Below are positions 37,641-48,660 of a stretch of DNA of 64,000 bases, piece after piece. Position 1 is the stretch's first letter, and each line of letters begins with the position of its first letter. The stretch spans positions 3,104,794 through 3,168,793 of the forward strand of contig CAADRB010000001.1 of the NCBI GenBank assembly GCA_900708905.1. The letters run 5' to 3'. The DNA comes from Hymenolepis diminuta. Taxonomy: Eukaryota; Platyhelminthes; Cestoda; Cyclophyllidea; Hymenolepididae. The translations under genes and the position numbers were made by a program. The notes below the pieces were generated by a model. That model ran no database searches and had not been told where the DNA came from. It saw only the letters and a program-made list of their open reading frames with translations.

Positions 37641-39959
37641 CTATTTTGTTAATATCTTTGCAATAAGAAGGCAGAATATTCCAGCTACAGTTGGAGAGAT
37701 GCCAACAGCCGGTTTTTGTACTTGTTCTCTTCCACTATGAGACAGATGTTAAACCTTTTGTAAAACGTAGAATTAGAAATATGTGGGCCAATAAAAATCT
37801 TTCCTTTTGAAAGCAGTGCAGAGCTTTAATTAACCGGAATAATCACAAAGGCTCAAGCCATGGATGCAAAGTCCCAAATAGAAGTATATAGAAATAGTTG
37901 TATTCAAGACAGAAAAGTCCAAATTTTACGTTCCACTTTCATCCTCTTAGCAATTTTTGTGTAAAATGTATCTTTGATATAACTTTTAGACTTGAAGAAC
38001 CTAATAGCTGATATCTTACTTTCGTTGACTTGTGATTAATTCGAAATACAACATGACTTTGCCTATTCACCGAGGCTACTGTTGCCAACAACTTTCACTT
38101 CTTAACTTATTGAGCTCATGTCTACAAAATAGTTATTAGATTTTTTCAGAACATCATATAGTTTATTTACTTACTCATTTTTGAATATATTTCCTTAATC
38201 ATTCGCCAATATTTGCCGTTCGATTTTAAATTTCATCCTGGCTCAAAACCCTCATGTTAAACTTTATTTACCAAACATTTGCGTCCACTCTTAAAATGTC
38301 AAAAACATATCATCTGTCGGTTAAAGTGTTAAAAATCCCAATGAGCTGTAATTAAGTCAAAACGATTTAGAAGATTTCAAAATACTTCCCAAATTTACTG
38401 CCAGTTCTAAAAAGTCAACTTTGATTCATTATTCCAAAAAAGTGAATAATTTCCCCATTATTTGCTAAAATGCTCTATTTTACCTGCTTCACTTCTGCTT
38501 AAATTTTCAGCAGTTAGTCGAGAAGACAAGTCAAATATAAATTGGTTGACCAAATAAAAGCTTTTTCATCTTAAAATTATCTTCTCCTTAGAGTAATTTT
38601 CTCGGTAAAAGGGGATATATTCTATTCCTCCTCCAAATCGTTCCTAGTCTCACCTGGCTGTTAATTTTCTTTACAAAGAAATAGTCAAATAGAAGTGGCT
38701 TGGTATGAACCAATCAAACATTAAATATCACGTGCATAATCTCAGCCATGGACCTGGGATCCAGTGAAGAAGAGTGAACATTAGGGTAGAATATGTTCTC
38801 TATAAGAGTATGGACAATTCGATGCTTGATAGACGAAAATAAAACTTTTAATGAAACGATTTTGCTATTTACTTCATCTTGGCATCCACTTCTGTTTAAT
38901 ATCTTATTAAATTTGATAGCTATCATTCTTATTCAAATACCTTTTGTTAATTTTAACTTGCCAAAAATGTTTTAATCCCAGGAGCAATGCCAAAAGTAAT
39001 TTCCTTTTACCTTCAAATCCCATTTATTTTCATACATTCACACAAAGTTGTCACTTCAAAAAATTTATAGAAAGATAAAAGCTTGCTAAGGAAATACGTC
39101 AATTTAATCCACAGGATTAATGACTTATCATTAACAAAACGCCTTTGAAATCTGAGCTTTGATTTTGGCTGCCTTTCCACAGCAGTCCAGGTACCCATAA
39201 ACGTGTAAATTTCCACACCATCTGCATGATATATGGAACGGCAGCGTCAAAGAACCGAAAAAAAGCAAGTACACCATTTTCCGAAGTGCCCTTTTTTCAA
39301 AACTCAGTCACCCCACTCTCTGAAGTAGTGTCTAGGGAAATTTTTCGCATGATAACAGTCTAAGAAGGATGATAGATTTATATAACAGATGCTAAAAACA
39401 TGGTCAAATTAGAAGGAGAGTATGTTTCTAAACTAGGGAATGGCTACAACAGCCATGTACTCTTGAAGATTAATCACAAGGTAGAGAATGTGAAACTACC
39501 AGCATAGTAGAGAAAGAACAGAAGTGGAGTTAAAAGTATTTAATGCTTTCTGAAGCGAAATAATCAAGAGAGCATTTAATATAGTAAACTTCATTAAGCT
39601 GCCGCAGGAAAAAAGGTATTCAAACCCAACTGAGACCTTAATAATGCCAAAATAACAGCGAGATGTAATGAAAATACTGAGTATTTCATCTTGCATTTTG
39701 TGGCTTTTAATTCGCTTCTCTTTCCTTATATTATTTTTTTATTATTGTTCTGTCTCATTTCTTTAAATATGCGGATATTTCCATACTTTCATTAATATTT
39801 ATAAGGCCTTTACTTAGATGATTCCTGTTTATCATTTTATTGAGTCAGTTGAAAATCAAATTTAATTTTAATTATCCAGAAGTTTATCGATTAATCCCTA
39901 AATATGAAATTAACGTCGATAAAGTACCATAAAATCGAGGTACAAAATCTCATAGACGT
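37641..39959. other. No gene or repeat recognised
   Basis: About 2.3 kb of AT-rich DNA with chance ORFs on both strands, including overlapping ones at 38714-38975. Confidence 0.5.
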
Positions 39960-41110
39960 CGTAGTAGTGTGCGCCAGCAATCCAACTACTTCAAGACAGG
40001 ATGCTGGAAATTACCGTCGCTGGGGTCTAGCCAGAAACCTACAATGACTTTTACCCGTTCTAAGAACAGCGTGACCAAACCGTTCAACCTAACCTACTGT
40101 ACTTATGCACATGCCACAATTAAGAACTCTTCAGATCAGGTATCCAGGGGCCAAATCCTGAAGTTTTGGCTCTGGAATGTCAGGTCTTACTGCAATAATA
40201 TAAAGCTTCAAAATATTATACATTCATTGTCTGACCGAAAATTTTATTTTACAGTTTTAATTGAAACGAAAATAACTTAAAATAAAAGACTATAATCATT
40301 CCTGATGTCAATGTGCATTGTTTTAGACAATTGACCAACTAAATCCCTGGTGATGGAGTTGCCTTTGTCATTGGTGACTTGTAACTCTAGGTTTAAGAAT
40401 TTAAACTCTTCTCGAACATTTTGGATACGATCATGATTAAAATTGATAACAATTACCCGGGCATTATCAGCTACTATACACCAACGGCTGCTCAACCCAA
40501 TTTCTGGGGAATTCGATATTGTGTTGAGAAGATTAAAGCCAAAGTGCGATAATTCGTCGTCATGGATGGTGTTAGCTATCACCTCGATCCTGATCCTCAC
40601 AAAAAATGACGCAAATGTAGTAGGACGCATCGCAGACTTTGTGGAGACTATAGTCAATAGACTAGGCCCATTAAGTTTTATAAAAAAATCCTTCTCTCTG
40701 AAGTCGAATAAAAAACAACATGATTCGTGCCTTTCAAGAGTTGGTATAGGTGTTGTCCTAAACTTCTGCCTTGCTACAAGAAAAAAACGAAGTCATATTT
40801 CTTGACTTAAGGACATCCGGAGAAACTGATTCAAACTCTAGTTATTGTCATTCTCAGACTTGAAGATGGTGCTGCAATGAGAAGACTCAAATATAAAAAC
40901 GGTTAAAAGTCTGGCAGAATCAAAAGGGAATTAATCTCATTTCAAAACGCAAAGGTGAATATCAAAAGCATCTTGATAAGAAGATATCAGAAAATATAAT
41001 ACAGAATAATAATGACATTGTGAAAGTGGCCACGCAAACCTGTTAGAAGCATTGTACAAAGATCAGTAAATCTAAGTCGTGAAAAAAACTTCATTTACTA
41101 TCTCAGGAGT
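39960..41110 (+). pseudogene. Decayed non-LTR retrotransposon endonuclease region
   Basis: An open stretch at 39969-40280 ends with LKFWLWNVRSYCNNIKLQ, then about 20 residues on LIETKI. This fits the start of the APE-type endonuclease of non-LTR elements, where a W-N-(I/V/A)-R-S motif is followed by a (L/I)-x-E-T motif. After frame changes the plus strand reads DNNYPGIISYYTPT then FWGI (about 40447-40510) and, past a stop, FVVMDG, plausible for the V-Y-x-P-P and V-x-G-D-x-N blocks. At about 40870-41050 another frame reads KGEYQKHLDKKISENI followed by NNNDI, a typical charged linker before reverse transcriptase. No reverse transcriptase follows; 41110 onward is unrecognised. Frames of 120-126 codons on both strands at 40277-40805 overlap this relic and are not genes. 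Confidence 0.65.
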
Positions 41111-42029
41111 CATGCATTCTCTCTTCGATAAATGAGTGATTCTAAGAATTTTGCCCCTCATTATTAATGGATTTCACTTTACTTATTTTCATTTCTGGAA
41201 CATCCGCAAATGATCTGACATTACGTTTGGGAAAAATTTAGGTGTTGACTCAATCGGTCAAATAATATGGATTTCACGATGCATCTAATCGTTAACAAAA
41301 ACTCATATTCCCCAACTTTAAAAAGACTTGAGAGAAGGATGACGAATTAGTTACTCAAATATCATTTTTTCACTAAATCCCTGGATAATTTCTTACATGC
41401 TACGGTCAGTCTGTTTGTTTTAAAATTTTCAAGAATTACAAATAGAACACCTACTACTTTAAGCTGATATGAGAAAACTATACAGAATGTAGAGCCTCTG
41501 CAGTGTTTATTGCATTGTTTTGATCGCAAATGAAGACCCTAATAGAATTACCTTAACGAGGTATACAAATAAAATATAATATAAAACTGTATTATCAATA
41601 AAAATCAAGCAGGTCAAGGAATAAATCATACGTGGAACAAAAGTTAGAAAAGTGCGTCTAACGGACAAAAACTGTGAATTAGCTCCAGGCCCGTTAGAGA
41701 TCCGTGGAGATTCTTTTTCACAATTCAGATAGAAAAGTGCAAAGATTGAATTCAATAGAAGTTAAACACGTATGCGAGATGCTCAAAATGAATTTTTTTA
41801 ACTCTAAGAACTTTTTCACTTTATAATCAAGACCAGCTCTGAGGGCAAATTTATCGCATGAAATCATTAAGTTAAAATCGAAAAAGTGCTCTATTAATGT
41901 GGGCCAAAATCGAATTTTTTACATATTTTCCTACTCATAGCTTCAACTGTGATCAAATCAACTGTTTACCAAGCTCTGTCCATCGCTCACATGGACTTAT
42001 TCAGATATCTCGGAGTTTAATCTTGGATG
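41111..42029. other. No gene or repeat recognised
   Basis: AT-rich sequence after the endonuclease relic, with an 82-codon chance ORF on the minus strand. Confidence 0.5.
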
Positions 42030-42175
42030 TTCTGCTTTTTAATATGAGGATATCTCAAAATGAATTATACCTCTTGAGGAAACCTATGAAGTCCCTGTTC
42101 GATTCCACGTTTCATCCCTTATTCAACTATCTTGCTATTTTCTTATTCAGATGCTATCCCATGATTAAAATTTGT
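42030..42175 (+). mobile_element. SINE-1 tail fragment
   Basis: The blocks cctcttgaggaaacctatga, gtccctgttcgattccacgt, ttcatcccttattcaac and cagatgctatcccatgatta match the 3' parts of the 33550 and 35286 copies. It ends about 45 bases before the terminal-inverted-repeat element. Confidence 0.5.
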
Positions 42176-42218
42176 AAAATATTTTGCATTGGCACCAATA
42201 ATCATGATAGGGACCTAA

Positions 42219-42225
42219 ATTTATG
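42219..42225. repeat. Left target-site duplication ATTTATG
   Basis: The seven bases immediately left of the 24-bp terminal repeat are identical, in direct orientation, to the seven bases immediately right of the right terminal repeat (43253-43259). The match stops on both sides after seven bases. Confidence 0.8.
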
Positions 42226-42227
42226 GG

Positions 42228-42279
42228 ATCAAGGTCAATATACCCCCCGTAATATGCATCAAGGTCAATATACCCCCCG
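42228..42279 (+). repeat. Direct repeat of the terminal sequence, 30-base period
   Basis: Two identical 22-base copies (ATCAAGGTCAATATACCCCC plus CG) at 42228-42249 and 42258-42279 are separated by taatatgc. The sequence then enters the N run, so more units may follow. Confidence 0.95.
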
Positions 42280-43172
42280 NNNNNNNNNNNNNNNNNNNNN
42301 NNNNNNNNNNNNNNNNNNNNNNNNNNNNNNNNNNNNNNNNNNNNNNNNNNNNNNNNNNNNNNNNNNNNNNNNNNNNNNNNNNNNNNNNNNNNNNNNNNNN
42401 NNNNNNNNNNNNNNNNNNNNNNNNNNNNNNNNNNNNNNNNNNNNNNNNNNNNNNNNNNNNNNNNNNNNNNNNNNNNNNNNNNNNNNNNNNNNNNNNNNNN
42501 NNNNNNNNNNNNNNNNNNNNNNNNNNNNNNNNNNNNNNNNNNNNNNNNNNNNNNNNNNNNNNNNNNNNNNNNNNNNNNNNNNNNNNNNNNNNNNNNNNNN
42601 NNNNNNNNNNNNNNNNNNNNNNNNNNNNNNNNNNNNNNNNNNNNNNNNNNNNNNNNNNNNNNNNNNNNNNNNNNNNNNNNNNNNNNNNNNNNNNNNNNNN
42701 NNNNNNNNNNNNNNNNNNNNNNNNNNNNNNNNNNNNNNNNNNNNNNNNNNNNNNNNNNNNNNNNNNNNNNNNNNNNNNNNNNNNNNNNNNNNNNNNNNNN
42801 NNNNNNNNNNNNNNNNNNNNNNNNNNNNNNNNNNNNNNNNNNNNNNNNNNNNNNNNNNNNNNNNNNNNNNNNNNNNNNNNNNNNNNNNNNNNNNNNNNNN
42901 NNNNNNNNNNNNNNNNNNNNNNNNNNNNNNNNNNNNNNNNNNNNNNNNNNNNNNNNNNNNNNNNNNNNNNNNNNNNNNNNNNNNNNNNNNNNNNNNNNNN
43001 NNNNNNNNNNNNNNNNNNNNNNNNNNNNNNNNNNNNNNNNNNNNNNNNNNNNNNNNNNNNNNNNNNNNNNNNNNNNNNNNNNNNNNNNNNNNNNNNNNNN
43101 NNNNNNNNNNNNNNNNNNNNNNNNNNNNNNNNNNNNNNNNNNNNNNNNNNNNNNNNNNNNNNNNNNNNNNNN
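42280..43172. other. Assembly gap (893 N)
   Basis: An uninterrupted run of N. Whether its length is measured or nominal cannot be told. Confidence 0.99.
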
Positions 43173-43205
43173 TTTACCATAAGGGTACGTAAATAATCAA
43201 TTTGT

Positions 43206-43250
43206 ATCAAGGTCAATATACCCCCCGGCGGGGGGTATATTGACCTTGAT
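43206..43250. repeat. Perfect palindrome, 21-base arms
   Basis: Arms at 43206-43226 and 43230-43250 are exact reverse complements separated by ggc. With six C facing six G at the centre this would form a very stable hairpin, which could explain why the neighbouring sequence failed to assemble. Confidence 0.95.
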
Positions 43251-43252
43251 CC

Positions 43253-43259
43253 ATTTATG
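43253..43259. repeat. Right target-site duplication ATTTATG
   Basis: Direct copy of 42219-42225, immediately outside the right terminal repeat. Confidence 0.8.
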
Positions 43260-44559
43260 TAAAGGCAATTCAGTAAATATGCTAATTCAATCATTGGATT
43301 CCAGAAGTGATATACATTAGAAGAATAGTGTGATTTTTAATCTAATAAAACTATTTTAATTTGCTGATTTTCGCACAGCATATCAATATCTGTGCTAACT
43401 GGCCGAATTTAAACCTCATCCTCCTATTTAGCCTGGCTTTGAAATATATCTCTCCATTATATCTTCTTTTTGTTCTAGCGGCTTCTTAACTGGATCTTCA
43501 TGGTCTTCTTGGGTTTTCCCGGGCTAAGAAACGTTGCGGAAATTACTGTCATGCAGACACAGCCCCTGGGCCTGCTAGAAATGAGTGAAAATGTTCACTC
43601 TGTTTTCGACATCAACCAATTTGAATGGTTGGTCCGAATGTGTTCGCTTTGATCTCCAACGGGCAGTTTCGCTGTTTGTTTGTGATTGTACATATGTGCC
43701 ATTTAGAATATATTAGCAGTAATAGCAGTGGCAAGGGAAGTACTAACTAACTTCTGTGTCTTGTCTATCCACCCCAAGCTATGGCAAACTACCAAAATTA
43801 GTGTATGTTACGATGCGGTATGTTTTGCAGTCATGTTTTCCGGTTTTAAGGATTATTTTGTCACTGTAATAAACACGGAATAAATTAGGTGTTTCAAAAG
43901 AAATTGAAGTGATGATCACTTCACCTTGAATAAACTGTAGCCTTCTACCATGTTGACTTATAACTCAACTGTAAGGGAATGACTCTTTTGGATTGCTCAT
44001 GGATGAGCAAAAGACCGAAATTCGTCAACTTGCTCATCGTCCATTACTTCATCATCTTCTCTACAACCTTTTCCCACTCGATTACATTTTCCCTCTTACA
44101 ATTCTCAACTCTTCTCCCTTCCTCTTTCTCCCATCTCGTCTTCATGCCTATGCTGTTAATCTTAGTTAGTATTAGCCCACTGCGCTGTTCTATTAAGAAT
44201 AATAAATTTTCCAGATGACATGGCCAGCCGTTATTTATTAGGCAAAGGGTCAATAGGGTCTGAACATCGTACACTCGTGCTAACTTAAGTTTAAATCCTA
44301 ATAAGGAAACCCTGACGCGAACTATTTCCGTTAAGTTAAAAGTGAATAACTCGATTAATATGAAATATTATTAAATGTCATGATTCTATTTTATGCTTTT
44401 ACTTACCTGTCGTATTGCTATTTTTCCTTTTGTCGTGCTTAGGTGCGCACCCTTTTTAGAAATTTGTTTTATGGTGCATGTTTGTAGCAGTAACGAACAT
44501 ATTTTTAATTCTTCCAACGCTTTTCGCCATTTTTAACCGTTACTCATGATGAAGGAAAA
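43260..44559. other. No gene recognised; less AT-rich patch
   Basis: The part at about 43400-43960 is less AT-rich than its surroundings and contains aataaa twice near 43868-43884 and a hairpin (arms tgaagtga at 43905-43912 and tcacttca at 43916-43923). Such a mix could be a fragment of an LTR or an untranslated end, but no partner copy is in the window. A pyrimidine-rich run follows at about 44048-44140. Confidence 0.4.
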
Positions 44560-44620
44560 TATTGTTTTATTCTATTGAAAGCATCTGAACACAAGAAAAT
44601 AAAAGACGTCACTTAATGAG
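44560..44620 (+). repeat. Repeat G fragment
   Basis: The block ttctattgaaagcatctgaa followed by cacaagaaaataaaag resembles the start of repeat G at 23765. It is short. Confidence 0.35.
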
Positions 44621-44679
44621 TGAGTAGAAGTTGAGAATAAAGTTAAGGTATCATGACAATCTTACTTTAATCGATTTTC

Positions 44680-44950
44680 TGACCCAGGCTGGTCACATTT
44701 AATTATTTCATTACAGCTTACTGGTAAGTTTTCTAATGTTCTAAATAAATCTCAGGATCATGCCCCCAATATTGCAACTAGGATCACCAGTTAATTAATT
44801 TAAATGATTGAATTTTCATACAGAATAATAGATTCCCACTCCCTTGATAAATCTATGTTGAGTTGTGTACATTGATGGATTTGAACCCCATGCATGATAG
44901 CCACTACTTGTATGTCATATTCTAACTTCGAAATTTTGAATATATATGTA
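44680..44950 (-). mobile_element. Possible SINE-1 copy, inverted
   Basis: The block ggatcaccagttaattaatt then taaatgattgaattttcata resembles the reverse complement of the SINE-1 segment that includes caattaaattaactggtc. The flanks are too diverged to confirm it. Confidence 0.3.
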
Positions 44951-45102
44951 TTTACTTAAATAAAATATGTAAAGTGGAAATACATCATTACAAATTAAAC
45001 TAAAATAAAACTCGGTTCGTTTAATTTACCCATATGTCAATCTATACAAGTTATTGAGCTGTGATATTTTCAAATACATTCTTGTTATAATTTTTGTAAC
45101 TT

Positions 45103-45400
45103 GTGGAGTGTACAACGCTACCACAAAAGGAATCTCGCGTGGGATAGAATATTCTGGAAAGTGCGGCGCGCTACTGATCGCATATCGAACAAGCGCGGAG
45201 GTGCGTGCAAAGGCCTCAATTACTAAGCGTTTTTGCAATTGACTCTCGATACGCGATACCTTCTATGTTCTCGCTACTCTAGAAGTATTCTAGCTAATTT
45301 TGGGGCCGATTTATACTAGAGATCTCTGTTAGTGGTTTTTTGCACTTGTCAGCAGCTAGTTAGACTTATAAGAGGATTACTAAGGTTTAGGTAAGTGCCT
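45103..45400 (+). repeat. Dispersed repeat A, copy 2
   Basis: It reads tggagtgtacaacgctacca, then gaatattctggaaagtgcgg, gcgctactgatcgcata, atgttctcgctactctag, tttatactagag, cagctagttagacttataag and aggattactaaggt. All correspond in order to 11938-12345. GC content at 45103-45240 is clearly higher than nearby. Frames of 62-70 codons on both strands here are not conserved in copy 1. Confidence 0.7.
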
Positions 45401-48400
45401 ATTTGTGTAGAATCCGTTACAATCATTCCTGTCACAATCTTAGCCGAAAACTTTATTTTTTAGAAAGTGATTAGCAAGAATGAAAATGTAAATGACATAA
45501 ATGAAATAAAATATGGGGTAAATCAGACCATATGTTGAATATTTTTCAAATTTATTTAGATAAGTGATTCTCATTTTTAAACATTAAAATTCCTTCAAAA
45601 TGTTAAAATTGTTTGTACGCTGTGTCACTCATCAAATTCTCCTGTTTTCTAAAATGAAAAATAATTATTTGTTTAAGATCATTTTGAAAAATCGGAGGGC
45701 ATTTCAAATATTGAAACAATATTTACACTGATTAAAGGATTGATTTATAAATATATGAAAGTTGCATGAAAACAAAAACGCCATGAATTAAATAACACCG
45801 ACTAAATCCAAAAAAGCATATTGATCAGATTAATTATAATTATAAAATGTAAAACGAACATTTTTTATATTAAGATTAAATTAGATAACGTTTGATGATT
45901 CGTGTTTAAATAGGCAGCCTATTTGGAGTAGAACAATTATCTCCTGTTGTCGATTTTAGTACATACAAATTGCTCACTTTGAGCAGTGATGCTGAGATCA
46001 ATTCTCTAAACTTGTATCATTTTAGATGTGCTATCAAATGTAAAATACGTAAGTAGAAAGCTGAAAATGAATACGAACATCAATCATTAACTAATTAATT
46101 TACATCTTAAGCCTTAGAAATCAGTCTCTAACGAACCGTAGCACGTTTCAAAATACCAAATCTTTCTGGTCTTATCGTGTATGTAGATCTTGTTTATCTT
46201 AATCCACCAATTTCATAGTTTCCTCCCACTGGTAAACGTTATTATGAGATGTGTGCTTCTATTTGTCTTACTTCTACATTTGATATGAACTTGACTTTTG
46301 ATGATATGTCCACTTAATTAAAGATCACGTTAGGGATACGAGGTGAACAATAGGATACTCAGCTTTCACATTATTCTACGTTGGAGGGAGAGGTCTGCAA
46401 GACTTTAGAATTAATTTTTCTGTTGCTGTTATACGCAGTTCTGAAAGTAATTTTCACGGAAACCTTTCTCCTCAATTTGTAAAACTACCTTGACTTCGGA
46501 ATAATTATACGAAAGCACGCATTCAACAATACAAAATATTAGGAGAAAGGCTCCATTGCCAATTTCTTTTTTATGCGCTTGTTGTATCCGACGGGAATAT
46601 TTTCAAGCTAGACTTACAATTTTTGTTACATCAAATTGACCAAATGAACTTCTTTTTTCGGAAAGTTACTAATTAATGGAAAGAATCGCGAAAAAGATAA
46701 ATGAATAAAATTAGAGAAGAAATAGGAATTTTTAATCCATTTAGTTAAGTCAGGAGGCATTTACTGATTAATGTATATGTATTACTTATAATAATTTACA
46801 CCAAACACTAGATTATAATTGTGTGTGGATTTATATTTGTTGATTTGTGCACATGTATTTTTTTTAAAATTAATCTATTTTATATAACTACTTTCAAGTA
46901 TCAATAATAAAATCAATGAAACAGACTTTCATTAAACGGCTGATTTGCATTTTTATCATTTTTTAGATAATAATCAACAAGATTAAAGCAGGCATGAAAA
47001 TGGCAGTCCAGATAAGACTATAAAGGGGACCATCTACTATCAGTTTTTAATTAGCATGCTCATGTTATGCTTACAAAATAACCTCAGTCTCAGCTTTACC
47101 ATGAATTAGCTAAATTATTTTTATCATCTGTTAGCAAATATTGTGAAATCACTTTAATTAAAAATAAAAATTTGAGAGAAAATAAAACATGAAGAAACAC
47201 TGAAGAAGGATATCATTCGGGAGAAAACTCCGCCAAATATAAAGCGGAAAAAGACCAGCTCGGCAAATTTACTAACTCCATGAATGCAAGATGGGAAGCA
47301 GACAGAGACAGCGGCTGAATACCTATTGTGAGATAGAGCATCATGACTAACAACTAAAATTAAATTAAATCATCTACAACCTCCGAACTGCATGGGCATG
47401 ATCTCATTCAAAAATCTAAGGATTAAAGCATAAAAAAATAAGTTCTAGGAAATTAGATATATCAGAGAAGCAGAAGCTCTTTATTAGAAAGTGAACAGCG
47501 TAATACCTCTAGATTTAAGATAACATAAGACTCCTGACATTCTGACTTCAGTATATATCTGGATCAATGTTGGTATTTCGTTTGTGGGACGGTGGTCATT
47601 GATTAGAACTGTAAAAGTTTTCGTTTTCAGTAAACAAAAGATTTTAAAATACCGGAGTTAGGCAACATAAAAACGACGAGCTCCTTTAATCCAGAGATAT
47701 GTGTCCTAGGCAGAGTGATAAGAAAACTCATATTTAAAATTTTGATGTACAAATGACGATAACAGTTAACCGTTGACAGAAAATAAAAATACAGAAAAAT
47801 AAAATACTTTTCAATAACGAACTGCCTTTATTATTGCAAATACAAATGCAAATAGAATTTGGTAGTCTTTGTTTTAACGCTCATTCTAAGCCTTTTAACC
47901 ATTAATGCTATTCAGTTTTAAATTTAAGCCAACTAATAAACTAAAATGTCGCTGATCTTCAAGGCCACCTGTTACGAATTGGCCTATTTCAGTCTCAGTA
48001 AAGACTGTGCTAATCTTAATAAAATTATTAACGAGAATATTCATTAAAATAATCAGTCTTACTAAATATAGTAGAAAATATGACTTTAAAATTTAATTTT
48101 TATGTTAAAATTCCGCTTAATATGAACGAGAGTAAAGGTCTCAGCTGACCTCAATATGATACAAAGCTTACATCACCACGTTACATAATGATTAAATGTG
48201 AAATATCATTACTGCAGTTTTCCATGACAAAAATTATTATTTTATTCTTTGGGAATGCATCTCTGTATGAGAAAATAAAATATTCTCAATGGGCTTGTGC
48301 GAGAAGTCTTGTAAAAGAAGAAAATGAAGTTCAAGATATCAGGAGAATCGTATATACTTTGAATTCTAAATTTACCGGTTTATTCACCTTTTACTCAATA

Positions 48401-48469
48401 GATAAGGCACTATATCTCACTTCTTCAAATTTAAGGTCGAGGAATTTGGTGTTAAGTTGATTTCGTGTT
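45401..48469. other. Long unrecognised interval
   Basis: About 3 kb of AT-rich DNA. A block gggacggtggtcattgatta at 47586 recurs near 13201. The 90-codon ORF at 48188-48460 has no recognisable family or neighbours. Confidence 0.5.
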
Positions 48470-48660
48470 CGCTCTGTTCAGACCTTTACAAATTTTAATC
48501 TAAAATAACATCTGAACTCGTAAAATAGGGTCAAATAAGAGTACATGCTGAAGTAAGAATGTTAAGAGCCTTAATTTGACCAAATTCTGGAAGTCAATCA
48601 CTTCCACACTTTGTAATGCCCAAAAATTTCAAAATCCAAGTCTTATAATTCAAGATATCT
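48470..48660 (+). repeat. Dispersed repeat G, copy 2
   Basis: It reads gacctttacaaattttaatc, taaaataacatctgaactcg, taaaatagggtcaaataaga, then accaaattctggaagtcaat. It pairs with 23740-23960. Confidence 0.5.

Larger units (their letters stand above)
42226..43252. mobile_element. Terminal-inverted-repeat element interrupted by an assembly gap
   Basis: The left end (42226-42249) reads GGATCAAGGTCAATATACCC followed by CCCG. The right end (43229-43252) is its perfect reverse complement, 24 of 24 bases. The element is flanked by ATTTATG on both sides, as expected from a cut-and-paste insertion. Extra copies of the terminal sequence lie inside: a direct copy at 42258-42279 (30-base period) and one at 43206-43227 that forms an inverted pair with the right end. 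Between 42280 and 43172 there are only N, so internal coding capacity, true length and copy number are unknown. The 7-bp duplication does not by itself name a superfamily. Frames reported through the N run are artefacts. Confidence 0.75.

Noticed and set aside
40277..40805. Overlapping 126-codon minus and 120-codon plus frames
   Set aside because: Both overlie the decayed endonuclease, whose recognisable blocks use a different plus frame; they are chance frames in a formerly coding region.
42226..43250. CRISPR array based on the 30-base spaced repeat
   Set aside because: Only two direct copies with an 8-base separator are visible, the others are inverted, the terminal-repeat and target-duplication explanation fits better, and the genome is animal-like.
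41897..43294. Open frames of 431 and 357 codons on opposite strands
   Set aside because: They are open only because they cross 893 N; the real codons on either side are SINE tail and terminal-repeat sequence.
43979..44274. 79- and 76-codon frames on both strands
   Set aside because: They arise from a pyrimidine-rich low-complexity run.
44878..44900. gatttgaaccccatgc as a tRNA T-arm
   Set aside because: The upstream sequence does not fold as a tRNA; it may be part of a SINE-like repeat.
45026..45242. Overlapping 70- and 62-codon frames in a less AT-rich patch
   Set aside because: They lie in repeat A and neither frame is conserved in the other copy.
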